This document shows positions 60,463 through 64,000 of a stretch of 64,000 bases of DNA, in pieces. The position numbers were made by a program, and so were the translations under genes. The notes beneath the pieces are model-generated. The model was not told where the DNA came from. It saw only the letters and a program-made list of their open reading frames with translations, and made no database searches. The DNA is taken from positions 1 to 64,000 of the forward strand of contig JAQIBV010000031.1 in NCBI GenBank assembly GCA_027858855.1, given 5' to 3'. Numbering within the stretch: position 1 is the stretch's first letter; each line of letters begins with the position of its first letter. The stretch is from Spirochaetota bacterium (GTDB taxonomy: Bacteria > Spirochaetota > UBA4802 > JAFGJZ01).

Positions 60463-61335
60463 ATGACAATGGAAAATCAGCTTCAACAGGTAATTGAAGA
60501 TTGTGTAAAACTGAGCGAAGAGATCTATCTTGGCTCAGATAAAGAGGATATCGAAAAATCGCTTGAAAAGCTTGTTCGTGTTTACGAGAATATAGAAACT
60601 GGGGCTGATGAACATGATGTTGCTCCACTTTTCGAATCGCTGCTGAATACCTTTAATGCCGAGTTCTGTTCTCTGTATTCACAGCTGAGTTATAGCGAAA
60701 ATGGTGAGCAACACTTCTACTGTGTGGGTGAACCTTTTATTACCGATAGTATAAAAGCAGAGGATTTTTCTAACATTAATACCGGAACCGTCCACTCGCG
60801 CCAGTTGCAGACAGATAGCGGAACCTTTCTTCTCTATTACTTTAGTATTCAGGAAGAACAGTCTGTTTTAGAGTTTATTTCCATAACCTCCTCCCCATTC
60901 TCGACTGAACTATTTTTCCGTGAGTTCACCGAAAAACTGTATAGTCTTGTTCTAATGATTAGAAACAAAAGCTATGACTACACCTACTACAATGAAAAAT
61001 TCGGTCAGCAGTTAAACAGTTATTCCAGCGATCTGTTTCTCTTCTATTACAATTTTAAAAATCTATATAAAATTTTTAATCATCTGGGTATCGATACAGT
61101 AGAGGATATTTCAGAATATATTCTTTCTCGGCTAAAAGACAAATACAACGATTCAATCTTCATTTATCAACTTTCTCTTGAAAAGATCTGTGTCTTTTTT
61201 GAAAATGAGACAGAGGATAAGCGTATCATCTTTGAATATAACGAAACCCCCATTCCCTATAAAATGAAACGAGTTCTTGTTAAAGGATCTTCAAAATTTG
61301 ACAAACTGATCGATTTTATTGCAGAAAATCAGTAG
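60463..61335 (+). CDS. Uncharacterised protein
   Basis: 290 residues, not recognised, no membrane segment. Helical N-terminus (about 1-50), a GAF-like middle (about 55-165: APLFESLLNTFNAEFCSLYSQLSY ... GTFLLYYFSIQEEQSVLEFISI) and a C-terminal domain. A sensory role is possible. ATG at 60463 is preferred for the GGAG 8 bases upstream. Confidence 0.65.
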   Translation: MTMENQLQQVIEDCVKLSEEIYLGSDKEDIEKSLEKLVRVYENIETGADEHDVAPLFESLLNTFNAEFCSLYSQLSYSENGEQHFYCVGEPFITDSIKAEDFSNINTGTVHSRQLQTDSGTFLLYYFSIQEEQSVLEFISITSSPFSTELFFREFTEKLYSLVLMIRNKSYDYTYYNEKFGQQLNSYSSDLFLFYYNFKNLYKIFNHLGIDTVEDISEYILSRLKDKYNDSIFIYQLSLEKICVFFENETEDKRIIFEYNETPIPYKMKRVLVKGSSKFDKLIDFIAENQ

Positions 61336-61396
61336 TAGAAGCTTTACGGTTTCCCGCAAATTTCGCTTTGTTTCAAAGAAAATTTTCCTCACAAGG

Positions 61397-61520
61397 CTTG
61401 AAAAAGCGCCCAATATAATCGCTTTGAAGACAGCGATTATATTGGTTCATGGAGAATTTTTCTCGCTATCTCTCGAAAAAACGCTCAATATAATCGCTTT
61501 AAAGACAGCGATTCTATTGG
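61397..61520 (-). repeat. Tandem hairpin repeat, twin terminators of rpoD
   Basis: Two 49-bp copies (61397-61445 and 61472-61520, period 75) each hold a 14-bp stem (CCAATATAATCGCT / AGCGATTATATTGG in the first copy, perfect) with an 8-base loop. On the minus strand each hairpin is followed by GCGTTTTTTCG or GCGCTTTTTC. They therefore form a duplicated terminator directly after rpoD. Similarity continues upstream of each copy. Confidence 0.8.
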
Positions 61521-61521
61521 C

Positions 61522-63318
61522 TTATATGTATTCTAAATAATCTTTAAGTTTGCGTGAGCGGGTTGGGTGGCGGAGGCGGCGGAGGGCTTTGGCCTCGATC
61601 TGTCGAATCCGTTCACGTGTTACATTGAATACGTATCCAACCTCTTCCAGTGTATGCTGATAACCGTCCTCAAGGCCGAAGCGCATGCGAATAACTCGCT
61701 TTTCTCGTTCGGGCAGTGTGCTTAGAACTTTGTTGATATGTTCTGTTAAAAGCTGATAGGCTGCTGCATTTGCTGGTGAATCGACATCCTTATCTTCGAT
61801 AAAGTCACCAAGAAGAGAGTCTTCCTCTTCGCCCACCGGAGTCTCAAGAGAGATAGGTTCACGCGCTACGTTTTTAACAGCTTTTACCTTGGCAACAGGC
61901 CATCCTAAACGGTCGGCCAGCTCTTCGGGTATCGGCTCACGGCCGAACTCCTGCTGAAACAGGCGTGTCTCGCGGGTAATCTTGTTTATCTGCTCAATCA
62001 TGTGTACCGGAACACGGATAGTCCGTGCCTGATCTGAAATAGCACGTGTAATTGCCTGACGGATCCACCAGGTTGCGTATGTCGAAAATTTATAACCTTT
62101 ACGATATTCGAATTTATCTACGGCCTTTATCAGACCGATGTTACCTTCCTGAATAAGGTCAAAAAAGTGCATTCCGCGGTTTGCGTATTTTTTAGCGATA
62201 GAGACAACCAGTCTCAGGTTTGCATTAATAAGCTGTTTTTTAGCCACAGAGATTTTTCTTTGTCCAAGAAAAATCTGTTTTCCCCACTCCAGAATGTCAT
62301 CAGCATTTGTACCGGCTTCCTGCTCAATACGACGAATCTTACGCTCGTTGTTTCGGATGTCTTTTACTATCTCATGGAGTATTTCTGGATCTTTAATCTT
62401 GTATTTAGAGAGAATCTCGTCCATCTCTTCATTCTTCTCAATTTTTCGGGCATCATGTTTTATGTTCTTAATGTCGGTATCATATTTACGTTCGATATCA
62501 CGGAAAAATTTCTTGGTATCTTTAATTCGAGACACCATCGACTGAATTTTGGACGACAGCTTGTTTATCTCATTTTCGTGAATTTCAATGGCCTTGATAT
62601 GTTTAACAATGACTTCATACGATTTGGTGTACTGCTCTTCAGCCTTTTTAATAGTCTCTTCATCAATGTCGGTTTTCTTCAGACGTGTCATCGCCTGAAT
62701 CATCAGTTTGTCTTCTTTTACGATTACTTCCATATTCGAGTAGTAGCGCTCTTCAAGAGCCTTCATATCAAATGATGAAAAATAGTAGAGCCGGTTAATC
62801 TTTAACAGGTCAGTCAGTTTCATCTTACCCTGTTTAACCTTCGGGTAATTTTTTATAAGGTCGTTTATAAGAAGTGTCGAGCGGATTACAGCCTCTTCGA
62901 TAAGAATTTCACCCTCTTCTATCTTCTTGGCAAGATCGACCTCTTCTTCTCCTGAAAGAAGTGAAACCTTTCCAATTTCTCGAAGATAAAGGCGTATTGG
63001 GTCGTCTACACCGGATTCATCTTTTTTCTTGGCCGCTTTCTTTGCGCCCTTAGCCGCCTTCTTTTTAACTACAGGTTTCTTTTCAAGAATTGCACCGACT
63101 TCAGCCAGAACAGTACCTTTTCGGGTAGACTCTTCGACAACTTCGATACCAAGCTGATTGATTAATATAAAAACATCATCGATCTTATCAGAATTGAGTA
63201 GCTTATCAGGCAAAATATCGTTAATTTCATCATAGGTAATTTCACCGTTTGTCTTACCCAGATTAACCAACTTCTGAATTTCGGCATTCGAATCCAAAGC
63301 TATATCACTCTTGCTCAT
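61522..63318 (-). CDS. rpoD: Primary sigma factor RpoD
   Basis: Housekeeping sigma-70, 598 residues. Region 1.1 (about 1-80), a Lys/Ala-rich linker ([17 protein letters not shown]), region 1.2 ([22 protein letters not shown]), a long non-conserved insertion (about 140-350, coiled coil), region 2 ([60 protein letters not shown]), region 3 and region 4 ([42 protein letters not shown]). ATG at 63318 has GAGGT upstream; a longer start at 63351 does not. Follows dnaG as in many bacteria. Confidence 0.97.
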   Translation of the reverse strand: MSKSDIALDSNAEIQKLVNLGKTNGEITYDEINDILPDKLLNSDKIDDVFILINQLGIEVVEESTRKGTVLAEVGAILEKKPVVKKKAAKGAKKAAKKKDESGVDDPIRLYLREIGKVSLLSGEEEVDLAKKIEEGEILIEEAVIRSTLLINDLIKNYPKVKQGKMKLTDLLKINRLYYFSSFDMKALEERYYSNMEVIVKEDKLMIQAMTRLKKTDIDEETIKKAEEQYTKSYEVIVKHIKAIEIHENEINKLSSKIQSMVSRIKDTKKFFRDIERKYDTDIKNIKHDARKIEKNEEMDEILSKYKIKDPEILHEIVKDIRNNERKIRRIEQEAGTNADDILEWGKQIFLGQRKISVAKKQLINANLRLVVSIAKKYANRGMHFFDLIQEGNIGLIKAVDKFEYRKGYKFSTYATWWIRQAITRAISDQARTIRVPVHMIEQINKITRETRLFQQEFGREPIPEELADRLGWPVAKVKAVKNVAREPISLETPVGEEEDSLLGDFIEDKDVDSPANAAAYQLLTEHINKVLSTLPEREKRVIRMRFGLEDGYQHTLEEVGYVFNVTRERIRQIEAKALRRLRHPTRSRKLKDYLEYI

Positions 63319-63567
63319 AATACCTCTTTTTTTTTGATAGTGCGCCTTCAAGAAACAGACTTTGCAATGCTTTATCGCTTAATTTGTCTCTTTTAAGCAT
63401 TCTGTATTTTTATACGGTTATTTTGATACAGTTTCAGGTGTTATGTTACCGTTTGTCTTTTTAGCACACGCTCTGGTGTGCGTTTTGCGGTTTCACCCTC
63501 TGTAAAAAAACCGGTATTAGAATATTGTTCTTTTGTTTTATTGTTCTTTTATCGCAGCTATCTGTTT
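63319..63567. other. dnaG-rpoD intergenic region
   Basis: 249 bases without a gene. A small hairpin GCACAC / GTGTGC (63464-63481) is visible, perhaps a processing or terminator site between the two genes. Confidence 0.4.
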
Positions 63568-64000
63568 CTATCTGTTTTTTGCTACAAAAGAAAAAGAATT
63601 TTTACTGTAAATATAACTCGATAGTTTATCCTTTTCGCGTCTCCAGATATCAATTTCCGTTAATATTCTTGAACTGTCCGTGCTTGTAGCACATTTTCTT
63701 AATAACTGATTAAAATGAGCTAGCTTCATATCAATTGAGTGAATCTTCATGTTCAGATATATCTCTGTATATGCCGACTCCGGGTTTTCTATTACATAAT
63801 CGGCAGATAAACGTTCAGAAAGAAATTGCTTTTCGCGTTCACCCTCAATAAAATCAAAAATTTTTTCAGTTGTAATGGCGTCATCATGTTCATATAAATC
63901 AAAAATTTTGTTTACTAAACCTTTTAAAAACTGATCATCTATTTCAAACTCCTGAAAATCAATCATCGATTTTTCAATCAGATCAGGATAATTCAGCATA
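63568..64000 (-). CDS. dnaG: DNA primase, C-terminal part (5' end outside window)
   Basis: About 143 residues reaching the window edge. The content (MLNYPDLIEKSMIDFQEFEI ... FLSERLSADYVIENPESAYTEIYLNMKIHSIDMKLAHFNQLLRK) matches the helicase-binding domain of DnaG, and the dnaG-rpoD order supports it. The catalytic part lies beyond position 64000, so the in-frame ATG at 63999 is not the true start. Confidence 0.8.
   Translation of the reverse strand, partial: MLNYPDLIEKSMIDFQEFEIDDQFLKGLVNKIFDLYEHDDAITTEKIFDFIEGEREKQFLSERLSADYVIENPESAYTEIYLNMKIHSIDMKLAHFNQLLRKCATSTDSSRILTEIDIWRREKDKLSSYIYSKNSFSFVAKNR

Noticed and set aside
1-64000. CRISPR arrays, rRNA genes, complete insertion sequences or prophage
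   Set aside because: No regularly spaced repeat series, no rRNA segments, no transposase or phage structural genes could be recognised on either strand.

Overview
The window looks like chromosome of an anaerobic or microaerophilic, double-membraned bacterium, most likely a member of the Spirochaetota. The pointers are a UPF0164/PorV-like outer-membrane protein, a nadD-LCP-rsfS cluster, an Rnf cluster (rnfCDGEA) without rnfB, a DtxR/TroR-like regulator, several class III cyclase-like proteins, FecR-domain proteins, and many short lipoproteins with relaxed lipoboxes. The DNA is moderately AT-rich. No single gene proves the assignment; it is inference from gene content.

Layout: (1) 1-11 kb: rubrerythrin behind an exact Fur-type box; a flavin-protein/MarR/DUF2461 operon with a palindromic operator; a truncated sensor gene abutting gatB; then nadD, LCP, rsfS, a minimal histidine kinase and an NtrC-type sigma-54 regulator; then a lipoprotein with two InlB-type repeats. 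(2) 11-21.4 kb: site-2 protease; a co-directional group of a degenerate membrane cyclase, a FecR/Ig-like protein and an ankyrin protein; selD-selU for tRNA selenation; and an AraL-like phosphatase / AraM-like glycerol-1-phosphate dehydrogenase pair. (3) 21.7-27 kb: a hemicellulose locus with a surface-anchored GH10 xylanase carrying two CBM9-like modules, a CE4 deacetylase lipoprotein, a membrane-bound AraC regulator with an outward-facing sensor, and a DUF1460 amidase-like protein. (4) 27-34.4 kb: tRNA-Asn and an envelope run (unknown protein, UPF0164 barrel, second barrel, DUF192, HflX, LysM-M23, TPR).

(5) 34.4-38.7 kb is the accessory part: two degenerate cyclase-like genes followed by an AT-rich, gene-poor segment. 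It contains a 32-codon peptide gene with a strong ribosome binding site and a 201-residue protein with a caspase/CHAT-like His-Gly ... Gly-Cys arrangement. It is bracketed by three copies of a 22-26 bp repeat and several perfect palindromes. This is the best candidate for an undescribed system. (6) 38.7-46.4 kb: malQ, a PP2C/SpoIIE phosphatase, an undecaprenol/diacylglycerol kinase fused to a PAP2 phosphatase, a YgjP-like metalloprotease and several unknowns. (7) 46.6-53.6 kb: tRNA-Gly, then rnfC-D-G-E-A followed directly by thyX, a DtxR-family regulator and a degenerate GT51-like protein. (8) 53.6-64 kb: a leftward operon sppA / membrane protein / LolA-like / rsmE / unknown / PLP decarboxylase; folC; an unknown; and rpoD with twin hairpin terminators, behind the 3' end of dnaG.

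Functionally the window combines housekeeping (GatB, NadD, RsfS, RsmE, HflX, RpoD, DnaG, FolC, ThyX), redox energy conservation (Rnf), peroxide/iron response (rubrerythrin, Fur box, DtxR), polysaccharide use (GH10, CE4, MalQ) and much signal transduction, in which several enzymes lack catalytic residues and may be sensory pseudo-enzymes.
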